Source: Psychrobacillus sp042885655 | GTDB lineage: Bacteria; Bacillota; Bacilli; Bacillales_A; Planococcaceae | Reading direction: 5' to 3' | Length of the DNA: 64,000 nucleotides | Assembly: GCF_042885655.1 (NCBI RefSeq) | Contig: NZ_JBHVRO010000001.1 | Span: forward strand, 372,001-436,000 | Shown here: positions 8,136 through 16,513 of the stretch, one piece after another | Layout: every line of letters starts with the position of its first letter | Numbering within the stretch: the first letter of the stretch is position 1 | Program-made: the position numbers and the translations under genes | Notes under the pieces: generated by a model | Databases searched by the model: none | Seen by the model: the letters and a program-made list of their open reading frames with translations, nothing else | What the model was told of the DNA's origin: nothing

Positions 8136-8759
8136 ATGAAACATGGAGATGAGCTAATTTATTCTGGAGCATGGTTAATTTTAATTGGAGCAATTATCAG
8201 TGCCCTAGGAGTAACGAGAGAAGCTACTACAGAAAGTCTAATGGGTGCAAAGTTAGTTGGTCAGGGAAATGCCATCGGAGCTTTTGGAAATACCCTTCAA
8301 GCTTTAGGAAATACAGAATTATTTCAGGAAGATAAGGAGCAATTCCGAAATGACATCATTATAGGATGTTGGCTTCAAGCTGCAGGGAACTCTACAAATA
8401 CAGTTGCAACAGAGATTGAAATTAACACTTCAGAGGAAGAAGGACATAGATTAAATGTCGTTGGGAGTGGTGTCCTAGGTCTTGGAGCGGCTTATGAGGC
8501 TGTGGGAGCTGCAGAGGGAAATTCACCAACAAAAAATCTTGAGGTAACTGGAAATAGCTTAATAGCTTTGGGAGCATTTTTAGATGCGGCTGGCAATGTT
8601 TTTTTATTAAAAAAACTGGAAACCTTAGGAGATAGATTGGCATTGATTGGTGGTTGGACGCAAGTCGCTGGGGCAAGTGTAAATGTTATTGCAATAACAA
8701 GTGCATCGAATATCGAAGAGACACACCAAAAAAATATGGAGTACTATTGGTACGAGTAG
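8136..8759 (+). CDS. Hydrophobic repeat protein, possibly DUF6944-like
   Basis: About 207 residues from the start MKHGDELIYSGAW; I prefer this ATG because GGTGGGG lies upstream, while the ATG at 8115 has no RBS. The protein is built of loosely repeated Gly/Ala-rich hydrophobic units (GNAIGAFGNTLQALGN, GNSTNT, GNSLIALGAFLDAAGN) and resembles the repeat-type DUF6944 proteins of Bacillales. Function unknown. It lies 150 bp upstream of splA but has its own spacing and may be a separate unit. Confidence 0.7.
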   Translation: MKHGDELIYSGAWLILIGAIISALGVTREATTESLMGAKLVGQGNAIGAFGNTLQALGNTELFQEDKEQFRNDIIIGCWLQAAGNSTNTVATEIEINTSEEEGHRLNVVGSGVLGLGAAYEAVGAAEGNSPTKNLEVTGNSLIALGAFLDAAGNVFLLKKLETLGDRLALIGGWTQVAGASVNVIAITSASNIEETHQKNMEYYWYE

Positions 8760-8908
8760 AATTCTTATTGAATAGTATAGCCAAAGCAATTAGTAGTATT
8801 TTGACAGATGAGTGTTTCACCATTTTTTGCGACTAATAAATTAAACTGCCAAGACATAATTTTCTAGTGCTTAGCCAAACTAATCAAAACTCTAAGGAGT
8901 GAGATGAC

Positions 8909-9133
8909 GTGCATAGCGATTACAATGCGGGAGATATTGTGTATATTTTTTATCGAAATCCACATATCCAAAATGTAGCCAATATACAGGAAGCAGCTGT
9001 TGTAAATAACCCTGATAAGCCGAACGAATTAGCACTTTTTATTTATGAGACTTACTATCCTTTAACAAATGAGCTGGCGATATATACAAATGAAACAGAT
9101 GCAGAACAGGCGTATCAACAGTATTTTCATTAA
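8909..9133 (+). CDS. splA: SplA, regulator of the spore photoproduct lyase operon
   Basis: A 74-residue protein (VHSDYNAGDIVYIFYRNPH...) matching SplA, described in B. subtilis as a TRAP-like negative regulator of splB. GTG start with AAGGAGTG 8 nt upstream. The stop lies 14 bp before splB, so the two form an operon. Its placement directly before a clear splB supports the assignment strongly. Confidence 0.9.
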   Translation: MHSDYNAGDIVYIFYRNPHIQNVANIQEAAVVNNPDKPNELALFIYETYYPLTNELAIYTNETDAEQAYQQYFH

Positions 9134-9147
9134 GAGGGAGGTAGGAC

Positions 9148-10176
9148 ATGAAAAAACCATTTACACCTCAACTTGTATATTTTGAACCCAAAGCGTTGGA
9201 CTATCCCCTTGGCCAAGAACTAAAAGAAAAATTTGAAAAGATGGGTGTAGAAATTAGGTATACAACTTCCCATAATCAAGTTCGAGATCTTCCTGGGGAA
9301 AATGATTTTCAAAAATATCGAATTGCAAAGTCAACACTTGTAGTCGGAATTCGGAAAACTCTTAAGTTTGATACGTCCAAGCCTTCTGCTGAATATGCTA
9401 TTCCATTTGCTACAGGTTGTATGGGGCATTGTCATTATTGCTACTTACAAACAACAATGGGAAGCAAGCCATACATTCGTACATATGTGAATGTGGATGA
9501 AATTCTAGAAGCTGCTGATCACTATATGGAGGACCGTGCGCCTGACATCACTCGATTTGAAGCATCTTGTACTTCTGATATTGTAGGAATTGATCATTTA
9601 ACCCATACATTAAAAAAAGCAATCGAACACTTTGGTCAAAGCGAACTTGGTAGGTTGAGATTTGTAACAAAATTTCATTATGTCGATCATCTACTGGATG
9701 CCAAGCATAACGGAAAGACCAGATTTCGATTCAGTGTGAATGCAGATTATGTCATTAAAAACTTTGAACCTGGAACATCTCCTTTAGCCAATCGAATAGA
9801 AGCAGCAGGGAAAGTAGCGAGAGCTGGATATCCCCTTGGTTTTATCGTAGCTCCAATCTACCTCCATGAAGGGTGGGAGGAAGAGTACTATCATATGTTT
9901 AAACGTCTTGATGCGGAACTACCTATGGATGCAAGAGATGATATTACATTTGAATTCATTCAACACCGTTTTACGAAACCCGCTAAAAAAGTGATTGAAA
10001 AGAATTATCCGATGACTAAATTGGAATTGGATGAATCCGCAAGAAGATATAAATGGGGAAAGTATGGAATAGGTAAGTACATTTATCAAAAAGGGGAAGA
10101 AGAAGATATAAAAGAACATCTTTACGGCTATATGGAAAAATTTTTTCCTAATGCTAAACTAGAGTATTTTACGTAA
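9148..10176 (+). CDS. splB: Spore photoproduct lyase (radical SAM)
   Basis: A 342-residue enzyme that reverses the spore photoproduct (5-thyminyl-5,6-dihydrothymine) during germination. The radical-SAM cluster motif is CMGHCHYC with Cys91, Cys95 and Cys98. Cys141 (EASCTSDIVG) corresponds to the conserved H-donor cysteine known from B. subtilis SplB. Length is as expected for the family. RBS GGGAGG; a 16-bp bidirectional terminator follows. Expected expression is in the forespore. Together with the SASP gene at 6334 this gives the UV-resistance pair of the spore. Confidence 0.97.
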   Translation: MKKPFTPQLVYFEPKALDYPLGQELKEKFEKMGVEIRYTTSHNQVRDLPGENDFQKYRIAKSTLVVGIRKTLKFDTSKPSAEYAIPFATGCMGHCHYCYLQTTMGSKPYIRTYVNVDEILEAADHYMEDRAPDITRFEASCTSDIVGIDHLTHTLKKAIEHFGQSELGRLRFVTKFHYVDHLLDAKHNGKTRFRFSVNADYVIKNFEPGTSPLANRIEAAGKVARAGYPLGFIVAPIYLHEGWEEEYYHMFKRLDAELPMDARDDITFEFIQHRFTKPAKKVIEKNYPMTKLELDESARRYKWGKYGIGKYIYQKGEEEDIKEHLYGYMEKFFPNAKLEYFT

Positions 10177-10180
10177 TTCG

Positions 10181-10222
10181 AACAAAAGCACATCAAGTTA
10201 TGTAATTTGATGTGCTTTTGTT
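10181..10222. terminator. Bidirectional terminator between splB and the DUF4188 gene
   Basis: A perfect 16-bp stem, AACAAAAGCACATCAA (10181-10196) and its complement (10207-10222), lies between two convergent genes. Confidence 0.85.
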
Positions 10223-10223
10223 A

Positions 10224-10700
10224 TCAATTTTTTGCTAGCCGTTTTCGAGCAGAGTTGCGTTCAGCTGTAATAGGTACATGTTTCATGGCTTTTCCCAAAC
10301 CATATAGAGGCATATTTCCATACACCGTTTCGTAGTTTCCCTTTTTAAGATTATAGGTTTCGTGATAAATTCCGACTGCGTCATTGTTACCAATTTTTTT
10401 ATTGAAATTTTTCCATGCTGCCAAATGTTTCTCGCCATTAGCATAGGAAAGCAAATCTTCAGTCGAACGCCAATATTGAATCATTACCGTGGTTCTAAGG
10501 CCAAAATAGCTTTCCATGGACAAAAATCCTAACGCTTCTTTGTTCATATATAGCTCTTTTATCATTCCAGGCATTGCATTAAATACCGGAAGCCACTTGT
10601 TCACGGCTAGTCGCTTGTTAATCCTCATCCCAATAATAAAAACTACAACATCTTCGTTATTCTCCGTTGTGTAACGCCCAGTGAAAATATGTTTAGCCAT
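10224..10700 (-). CDS. DUF4188 family protein
   Basis: A 158-residue cytosolic protein (MAKHIFTGRYT..., then GFLSMESYFGLRTTVMIQYW and HLAAWKNFNKKIG) that fits DUF4188, a ferredoxin-like monooxygenase-type domain also annotated near phenylacetaldoxime dehydratases. Conserved Trp and His residues of the family are present (YWRSTEDLLSYA, HLAAW). The RBS is GAGGAG. It lies 12 bp downstream of the PgeF/YlmD gene in the same direction, so the two are probably co-transcribed; no shared pathway is known to me. Confidence 0.85.
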   Translation of the reverse strand: MAKHIFTGRYTTENNEDVVVFIIGMRINKRLAVNKWLPVFNAMPGMIKELYMNKEALGFLSMESYFGLRTTVMIQYWRSTEDLLSYANGEKHLAAWKNFNKKIGNNDAVGIYHETYNLKKGNYETVYGNMPLYGLGKAMKHVPITAERNSARKRLAKN

Positions 10701-10712
10701 TCAATGCTCCTC

Positions 10713-11477
10713 TCAATCACTTTTTTTCATAATAAAACTCAGATGTCTTCCACTTTGTTTGTTTTGACGATAAGAGAATCCATCTGAGTTCAAATACGTA
10801 CAGGTCGAATCAATTCTAATTCGATCAGAAGGGATGCCTGCTAACTCACATTGTTTTTTCACGGTTTGCTGATTGTCAATGTGATACTTGCGGGTTTGGT
10901 CATTGTAGTAAATAAAATCATCTGCATAGCCAAGAAGTTTGAATTTAACATACACATCTTCATCAACCTCAAATTTTTCCTGGCTCAGCGCAGTGCCAAT
11001 CTGGACATACATATCGCTTGGATTGCAATGTTCGACTTGTTTTAAATGCTCAAATAGTTTCAAAGTAATTTCTTTAATAGTACCTTGCCATCCTGAATGA
11101 ATTACGCCAATAAGGTCATTTACTTCACTGTAAAAAATTACTGGTACACAATCGGCAGTAAAGCTGCATAATAATAGATTTGGCTCATAAGTATACATGG
11201 CGTCTGTATCCTCAATCGCGGAATCCATTCGATCGGCACCTCTACCTTTGTCATCCAGAGTAACTCGATGAAAATTTGAGCTATGTGTTTGATTTGAGCA
11301 AACAAATGTGTCTAATCCAATGTTTAAGAAAGTAGCTAGTTTTTTGCGATTTTCTATTACATTTTCAATAGTTTCACAGACATGAAGAGCCATGTTATTA
11401 TTTTCAGATTCCGTTTCATCTTTCATGGTTATTCCCGATAAAAATTTCTCGTTATTTAAGTATATGTTTGTTTTCAT
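10713..11477 (-). CDS. pgeF: PgeF/YlmD family multicopper polyphenol oxidase-like (laccase-domain) protein
   Basis: A 254-residue protein with the Cu-oxidase_4 signature: NQTHSSNFHRV (metal-binding His), FTADCVPVIF (conserved Cys) and GVIHSGWQGT (His). The family includes PgeF (YfiH), which edits mis-incorporated amino acids in peptidoglycan precursors, and members with purine-nucleoside phosphorylase-like activity. In most Bacillales the main ylmD copy sits in the ylm/sep cluster near ftsZ; this one does not, so it may be a paralogue. RBS AGGTGATG. First gene of a two-gene unit with DUF4188. Confidence 0.9.
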   Translation of the reverse strand: MKTNIYLNNEKFLSGITMKDETESENNNMALHVCETIENVIENRKKLATFLNIGLDTFVCSNQTHSSNFHRVTLDDKGRGADRMDSAIEDTDAMYTYEPNLLLCSFTADCVPVIFYSEVNDLIGVIHSGWQGTIKEITLKLFEHLKQVEHCNPSDMYVQIGTALSQEKFEVDEDVYVKFKLLGYADDFIYYNDQTRKYHIDNQQTVKKQCELAGIPSDRIRIDSTCTYLNSDGFSYRQNKQSGRHLSFIMKKSD

Positions 11478-11677
11478 TTCATCACCTAATATTAATATAT
11501 ATTAGTGAAATGAGGGTGTATAGGTCAGTATAAGATTATGTGAGTAAATTTTTGAATAAAATAGAAAATTTAATAGAGGAACACAAATTATATATGGTAA
11601 AATTAGTTGAGGGATACCAGAATTTTTCTAAAGTGACTGGTTACATTTATATAAATACTTATGAGAGAGTGTGTGTT

Positions 11678-12616
11678 ATGACTAAAACTACTTTTGCGTT
11701 AATTGGAACAGGTGTTGTTGGGGAGCGAATTATTAATCAAATTTTGGCTCATCCTAACTGCGAAATTGTGTCCGTTTATGATGAAAATAAAACAAGACTT
11801 AAGGAAATTTCAACTAAATATCAAATTACTGCTTCTGAAACGTTAGATGAGCTATTTAAATTACAACCTAATTGGGTTTATATTGGGACACCACCAGTAA
11901 GTCACGCTCCTTTGGCAGAACAAATAGCTGCACACGGTTTGAATATTCTTTCTGAAAAGCCACTTGCACATGATTCTCAAGATGGCATCCGTATGGTAAA
12001 AGCGGCATCTGAAGCTAAAGTTCATACCGCAATGCATTTTCCATTAATGTATAGTCCTATTGTACATAGTCTAAAAAAAGCAGTGACTACAGATTCACTT
12101 GGCGATATTGTTCGTATTGAGCTACAAACATACTTTCCACACTGGCCAAGAAAATGGCAACAAAATCCATGGATAGCCTCAAGAGAACAAGGAGGGTTCA
12201 TAAGAGAAATATTTCCACATTATCTTCAAGTACTGTATCATCTATTTGGTGATTTTACTATATCTACACATGAGACGAACTATCCAAAAAATGAAGAACT
12301 ATGTGAAACAGGTGTTACAGCTTTGGCTAAAACTGAAAGTGGTATACCAATTGTTTTAAATAGCTTGTCAGGTATTGGACAGGAAGAACTTCTAGAATTT
12401 AAGGTTTTTGGAACAAAAAAAGTTATGACAATCCGAAATTGGTCAGAACTTTGGGAAAGCGAAGCGGATCAAAAAGCTACTCAATATATTCCAAAAAGTA
12501 AGCAAGAAAGTCTTTTGGATGCATGCCATAGTTTAATAAATGGTAAGGAGTCACTAATCGTTTCGTTTGAAGAAGGTTTGAAGGTACAGAAATGGATAGA
12601 TCAGTTGCTAAAATAG
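11678..12616 (+). CDS. Gfo/Idh/MocA family NAD(P)-dependent oxidoreductase
   Basis: About 312 residues from MTKTTFALIGTGVVGERI; the frame is open back to 11540, but the extra 46 residues do not belong to the Rossmann fold and I see no RBS at the GTG there. Even at 11678 the RBS is weak. The nucleotide-binding motif is GTGVVG, and SEKPLA (about residue 93-98) holds the conserved Lys of the EKP motif. Members oxidise sugars, inositols or related polyols. The gene stands alone with a terminator at 12717-12762, so the substrate is unknown. Confidence 0.88.
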   Translation: MTKTTFALIGTGVVGERIINQILAHPNCEIVSVYDENKTRLKEISTKYQITASETLDELFKLQPNWVYIGTPPVSHAPLAEQIAAHGLNILSEKPLAHDSQDGIRMVKAASEAKVHTAMHFPLMYSPIVHSLKKAVTTDSLGDIVRIELQTYFPHWPRKWQQNPWIASREQGGFIREIFPHYLQVLYHLFGDFTISTHETNYPKNEELCETGVTALAKTESGIPIVLNSLSGIGQEELLEFKVFGTKKVMTIRNWSELWESEADQKATQYIPKSKQESLLDACHSLINGKESLIVSFEEGLKVQKWIDQLLK

Positions 12617-12716
12617 GAACTTTATAAAATTTATGAAAATGATCTTTAAAGAAGACTATATTTCATAGATTAATTTCAATTTCTAAGTAACTTGGTTGCG
12701 TATCTACAGATAGATT

Positions 12717-12762
12717 GAGAGCCAATGGGGTGACTTGGCCACCTCTATTGGCTCTATTTTTG
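12717..12762 (+). terminator. Terminator after the Gfo/Idh/MocA gene
   Basis: Stem AGAGCCAAT-GGGG / CCTC-ATTGGCTCT followed by a short T-rich run, 100 bp behind the stop. Confidence 0.75.
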
Positions 12763-13482
12763 ACGTCTAACGATTACTATCCACATTTCTAGCCAGCGCA
12801 AAAAAGTTTTAAATCCGGTTTTTAAAGCAAGTACAATTTCAGGTCTAAAAGGTGACGGAAATTGGGAAGAAGAACAATAAAAGATAATTCACATGAGTTA
12901 GTGGAAAGGGTACTGCCAATGGTAGTGCTATTTTTTATGGTAGTAAAAAAATATACTGCCATGAACAGGCTGATTTCAGCTGCATGCGGACGCTTGCAAG
13001 TCGGGCAAGAATTAAGCCGAAAGCCGATTCCCTCGTTATTCTTTAGTCCTGGGTCTTGATTTACTTGTTAATCTCCAAGGAGTACCTAGGGCAATTGGAT
13101 GTAGAGAAAAATAGGCAGTATCGATTGATAAAGAAGCGATGCCGCGGTGAAATTGTATCTTCGTCTACTTTTAAAAGAGTAGGACAGGATATTAGCTTTC
13201 ATTATCCAAATTAAAAGAATCTTGATTTCAAATAACTAAAGAAGGCGACGGACAAGCATCCTCCGCAAGATGACCAAAAAAATGGATCGTGAAGTAACGA
13301 AGTCACTTCACGATCCATAACTATAACGGTAATATTGTAGCCAAAAGAACTCTGGAAAAGGTTATGCTTCGATTATTAGAGCAAGAATGAGGACGAAATG
13401 AATGGGGGAAGAATTACTGAAATCTTTGTTTGGAGAATCTAAATGCTAAGTGTAAGTACAAGGAAAAAAGAATATTACAAAC
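12763..13482. other. Gene-poor region with possible decayed sequence
   Basis: No convincing gene in about 720 bp. Short open stretches look protein-like but lack starts with RBSs, for example one ending NPVFKASTISGLKGDGNWEE near 12880 and one ending FKRVGQDISFHYPN near 13213. The only strong structure is the orphan hairpin at 13274-13317. It may be a graveyard of an older insertion. Confidence 0.4.
13274..13317 (-). terminator. Orphan minus-strand terminator-like hairpin
   Basis: A perfect 13-bp stem (TGGATCGTGAAGT / its complement) with a 9-nt loop; on the minus strand it is followed by seven T residues. No minus-strand gene lies directly before it; the yjcZ-like gene has its own hairpin nearer. 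It may end a small RNA or belong to a lost gene. Confidence 0.5.
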
Positions 13483-13489
13483 AGTTCAA

Positions 13490-13522
13490 GGAAATAAGAC
13501 AGGTATTTTGACCTGTCTTGAA
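13490..13522 (-). terminator. Terminator after the YjcZ-like gene
   Basis: Minus-strand hairpin with 9-bp arms AAGACAGGT / ACCTGTCTT, loop of 6, then ATTT, 37 bp beyond the yjcZ-like stop. Confidence 0.6.
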
Positions 13523-13556
13523 TGTACTTAAAATGTTGGTATTAACCATATTATTA

Positions 13557-13688
13557 TTAACAATAACCGCCATATCCACCGCCATATCCATTAAATGCAG
13601 CGGCTGCAATAATTATTAAAAGTATAAACAGAACAATAATTAATGCGAATCCGTTCCCTGTACCATATCCACCAACTGTTCCACTCAT
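13557..13688 (-). CDS. YjcZ family sporulation miniprotein
   Basis: Too short for routine ORF calling: 43 residues, MSGTVGGYGTGNGFALIIVL, a run of Leu/Ile/Ala that forms one membrane helix (about 14-32), then a Gly/Tyr-rich tail FNGYGGGYGGYC. This layout is typical of YjcZ-type small sporulation proteins. The ATG at 13688 is preceded by GGAGGTG. Expected to be made during sporulation and membrane associated; precise role unknown. Confidence 0.85.
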   Translation of the reverse strand: MSGTVGGYGTGNGFALIIVLFILLIIIAAAAFNGYGGGYGGYC

Positions 13689-14076
13689 ATCGTACACCTC
13701 CTATATATGGGATAATACATTTTATGTTCATAAAAGATGTTCGTCTAATTCATTTGCTTAGTATTAAGAAAATAATTTATTTCACCTTGGGTGGGATGCC
13801 CTTCAGTTATAAATAGGGTATTCAAGTATTTACCTATTACAAGTGCATTTATCACGGTAATAGATTATTTGTACTAAAAAATTTTTCTGTAGAAAATTGA
13901 TTATTTTGAGAAAGGGCTACCCCAAAAAATAAGACCACTTAAAATCATTTTTTAGTATATAGTCAACTAACCCTAATATTTTGAATGATATTAATTAGAA
14001 TAATTCATTTCATTAATTTCGTTTAAGAGATTATAATATCCGTTGGAAGTAAATAATCTCGTCTTTCTGTTCTGAT
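13689..14076. other. Intergenic region, no gene seen
   Basis: AT-rich region between divergently transcribed yjcZ-like and lysR-type genes. It must hold both promoters. I see no ORF with an RBS. Confidence 0.4.
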
Positions 14077-14111
14077 TCCTATACAATATGAGGAATATTA
14101 CTCGTATAGGA
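14077..14111 (+). promoter_or_regulatory. Candidate LysR autoregulatory site overlapping the RBS
   Basis: An 8-bp inverted repeat TCCTATAC (14077-14084) / GTATAGGA (14104-14111) flanks the start region; the right arm overlaps the AGGAGG RBS. A second, shorter ATTCCT...AGGAAT pair is nested in it. LysR regulators commonly repress themselves from such sites. The match is structural only. Confidence 0.45.
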
Positions 14112-14121
14112 GGAAATGAAA

Positions 14122-15018
14122 ATGGAGCTTCGCAATCTAAAAACCTTTTTGGTAGTTGCCGAATTTGGAGGATTTACCCGGGCAGGCGAACAGTTGGGCT
14201 ATACTCAGTCGACAGTAACTAATCATATTAGAGCGCTGGAGGAAGCTGTTGGGAACCGCCTCTTTGAACGCCTAGGAAAAACGGTTGTCTTAACAGATGC
14301 CGGCACACATTTAGCGTCGTACGCAAAGGAAATATTACAACTTTACCAGGAAGCAGTCGATTCTTCCCGGTTAAGCAAAGAGCCTTCAGGTACGGTCTTA
14401 ATTGGTGCAAATGAATCCCTAATGGTATATAGGTTGCCAACTATCCTGTATGAGTTTAAGAGGATGTACCCGAATGTACATCTTATTTTGCAACCGTCTG
14501 AAAGCCAAGAACTTAACAATGAGCTAAAATCCGGGAAATTTGATTTGGCATTATTTACGAACCCTGAAAAACTAGGGCCAGATATTTTAACGACTGATTT
14601 AGTGAAAGAGACGTTAGTAATGATCGCCCCACCAGGTCACCATTTAAGTGACAAAACCGTTATCACTCCAGCCGATTTAGAGGGTGAAGTGTTGCTGTTG
14701 ACGGAGTCTGGTAGTTATCGTGATTTGCTAGAAAGATGGATTAAAGAAGAGGGCATAGGATGTTCCCGAATCGCATTTTGGAACATCGAGGCCATTAAAC
14801 AATCAGTAAAGTGTGGCTTAGGACTTTCTTATCTTCCATTGATGACGGTGAGGGATGAACTCGAGCGAGGAAGTTTAATAGCATTACCTTGGGTTCATAG
14901 CGAGGAATTTGTGACTACCCAACTTGCATATCACAAAGATAAGTGGCTTACGCCTGCAATGAATAAACTAATTGAAATAATCGAGAAACACGCAAAGAAA
15001 TGGGAGTCGGAAGACTGA
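14122..15018 (+). CDS. LysR family transcriptional regulator
   Basis: 298 residues from MELRNLKTFLVVAEFGGFTR; I prefer this ATG over the one at 14116 because AGGAGG (14108-14113) is then 8 nt away. N-terminal winged helix (about 1-60) with the usual helix AGEQLGYTQSTVTNHIRALE, then a periplasmic-binding-like effector domain (about 90-295). It resembles the CynR/YwbI-type LysR group but no ligand can be assigned. It is followed by a YitT membrane protein in the same direction, with a hairpin in between, so the two may form a regulated pair. Confidence 0.93.
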   Translation: MELRNLKTFLVVAEFGGFTRAGEQLGYTQSTVTNHIRALEEAVGNRLFERLGKTVVLTDAGTHLASYAKEILQLYQEAVDSSRLSKEPSGTVLIGANESLMVYRLPTILYEFKRMYPNVHLILQPSESQELNNELKSGKFDLALFTNPEKLGPDILTTDLVKETLVMIAPPGHHLSDKTVITPADLEGEVLLLTESGSYRDLLERWIKEEGIGCSRIAFWNIEAIKQSVKCGLGLSYLPLMTVRDELERGSLIALPWVHSEEFVTTQLAYHKDKWLTPAMNKLIEIIEKHAKKWESED

Positions 15019-15033
15019 CAGTATAGTACATAA

Positions 15034-15075
15034 AGTGGCGTTAGGCCGAATTGTGGCCGAACGCTCTATTTTTTG
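15034..15075 (+). terminator. Terminator or attenuator between lysR-type and yitT-like genes
   Basis: GCGTT-A-GGCC pairs with GGCC-G-AACGC and is followed by TCTATTTTTT. It would end or attenuate the lysR-type transcript before the YitT gene. Confidence 0.7.
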
Positions 15076-15107
15076 AGCGGTTCAACTTGTAGGAGGAATT
15101 ACAATTT

Positions 15108-15944
15108 ATGGCACCACAACGTTTCAAAGAAATATTATTAATCATCGTAGGTTCTTTATTGTTTGCGATCGGTATTAACTACTTTGCAATTCCATATCGT
15201 TTATCTGAAGGTGGCGTCATTGGGGTCACTGTAATTACATACTATTTATTCCACTGGTCTCCGGGTGTCGTGAACCTAATTATCAATGCTATCCTTTTGG
15301 TGATAGGCTATAAGTTTTTTGATAAAAAGACGATGATTTATACAGTACTCGGAATAATCTCTTCCTCATTTTTTCTGTTCATAACAGAGGACGTGGGACA
15401 TCGATTGAATGGAGATACTTTGCTGGCTGCTCTATTCTCAGGCGTATTTGTAGGCCTTGGTCTAGGCCTAATGTTTAGGGCAGGTGGAACTTCAGGCGGA
15501 TCGGCGATTCTAGCACGTTTAGCCAATCAATATTTAGGCTGGAGTTTAGGAAAAGGCGTCCTCGTCATTGATATTATCGTTATTGGGGGGTCGGTATTTA
15601 TCATCGGCCAAGAAAAAGCCATGTACACACTTGTTGCCGTGTTCCTAGGATCAAAAGTAATTGATTATGTAATTGAAGGACTAAATAATCGGACAGCTGT
15701 GACTATCATTTCTGAACACTCAGAAGCAATACGTTCGTTTATCGTTAAAAACATGACACGAGGTGTTACCATTCTAGAAGGGCGCGGCGGCTATAGTCAG
15801 GATCAAAAAGAAGTACTCTATATTGTCATCAACCAACAGGAATTGGTTCAATTGAAACAAACCATAAGTAGCGTAGACGAACAAGCATTTGTCGTGGTAC
15901 ATGATGTCCGCGATGTATTAGGAAGCGGGTTTAGTGTAAGCTGA
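15108..15944 (+). CDS. YitT family membrane protein
   Basis: 278 residues: five or so transmembrane helices in the first 185 residues (DUF161-like, with the conserved FRAGGTSGGSAILARL motif near 125-140), then a cytosolic DUF2179 domain (about 200-275; GVTILEGRGGYSQDQKEVLY). The function of YitT proteins is not established. RBS AGGAGGAA. Its position behind a LysR regulator suggests control by that regulator. A terminator follows at 15994-16028. Confidence 0.93.
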   Translation: MAPQRFKEILLIIVGSLLFAIGINYFAIPYRLSEGGVIGVTVITYYLFHWSPGVVNLIINAILLVIGYKFFDKKTMIYTVLGIISSSFFLFITEDVGHRLNGDTLLAALFSGVFVGLGLGLMFRAGGTSGGSAILARLANQYLGWSLGKGVLVIDIIVIGGSVFIIGQEKAMYTLVAVFLGSKVIDYVIEGLNNRTAVTIISEHSEAIRSFIVKNMTRGVTILEGRGGYSQDQKEVLYIVINQQELVQLKQTISSVDEQAFVVVHDVRDVLGSGFSVS

Positions 15945-15993
15945 TTTTTGGGAAATTATGATCATTTAATAAATGATGCTTTCAAACAAAGTG

Positions 15994-16028
15994 GCCCACA
16001 ATGTCTATTAGGACTTGTGGGCTTTTTA
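15994..16028 (+). terminator. Terminator after the YitT gene
   Basis: GCCCACAA / TTGTGGGC stem with a 13-nt loop and TTTTT. Confidence 0.85.
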
Positions 16029-16500
16029 AGTTTATTTGCTAGGTAAAGGTATTAAAACCCAAGTATACTTACTGTTTTAGAATTTCATGTGTTAATGAAA
16101 TATATTATTCTACTCTAAGGGAGTAGTTTATTTTTTTGAGCATTTTTAATGGCCAAGTTAATGTCTTAGCACAAGAATTACAATATGAAAATGAAGCGAA
16201 CATTGTTAACGAAAGTTAGATAAGTGAATCAAATTAGGGAGACAAAAGTTTATTTGAGATCCTACTTTAAATTCCTATTATCTGGTATTCAAACTGAATT
16301 CCTCCAATATAAAATCCATTATTAATGGAGGGTCTTTCTTTATGTGAAAAAAGTTTTTTAGAAAAAATCAAATGTAGTCATTTATATTATAAGACCTGGT
16401 TCATTTCAAAAAATATTGTACAATGCAGTTCTTCCACTTACAATCAATTTATCAAATAAGAAATTTTATTTAAAATGAGATTTAGAAATATATAAATATA
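16029..16500. other. Long 5' region of the sensor kinase gene
   Basis: About 470 bp without a complete gene. A short frame ends FNGQVNVLAQELQYENEANI followed by four residues and TAG (about 16218), reminiscent of the start of an exported protein, but it lacks a good RBS. A hairpin, TCCATT-ATT-AATGGA with outer CCTCCA/TGGAGG pairing, lies at 16300-16335 and may be a terminator for it. Confidence 0.35.
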
Positions 16501-16513
16501 AGGACATAACAAC

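Noticed and set aside
12862..13059. 65-codon frame in the gene-poor region
   Set aside because: No RBS, no family pattern and no conservation-like features; likely chance or decayed DNA.
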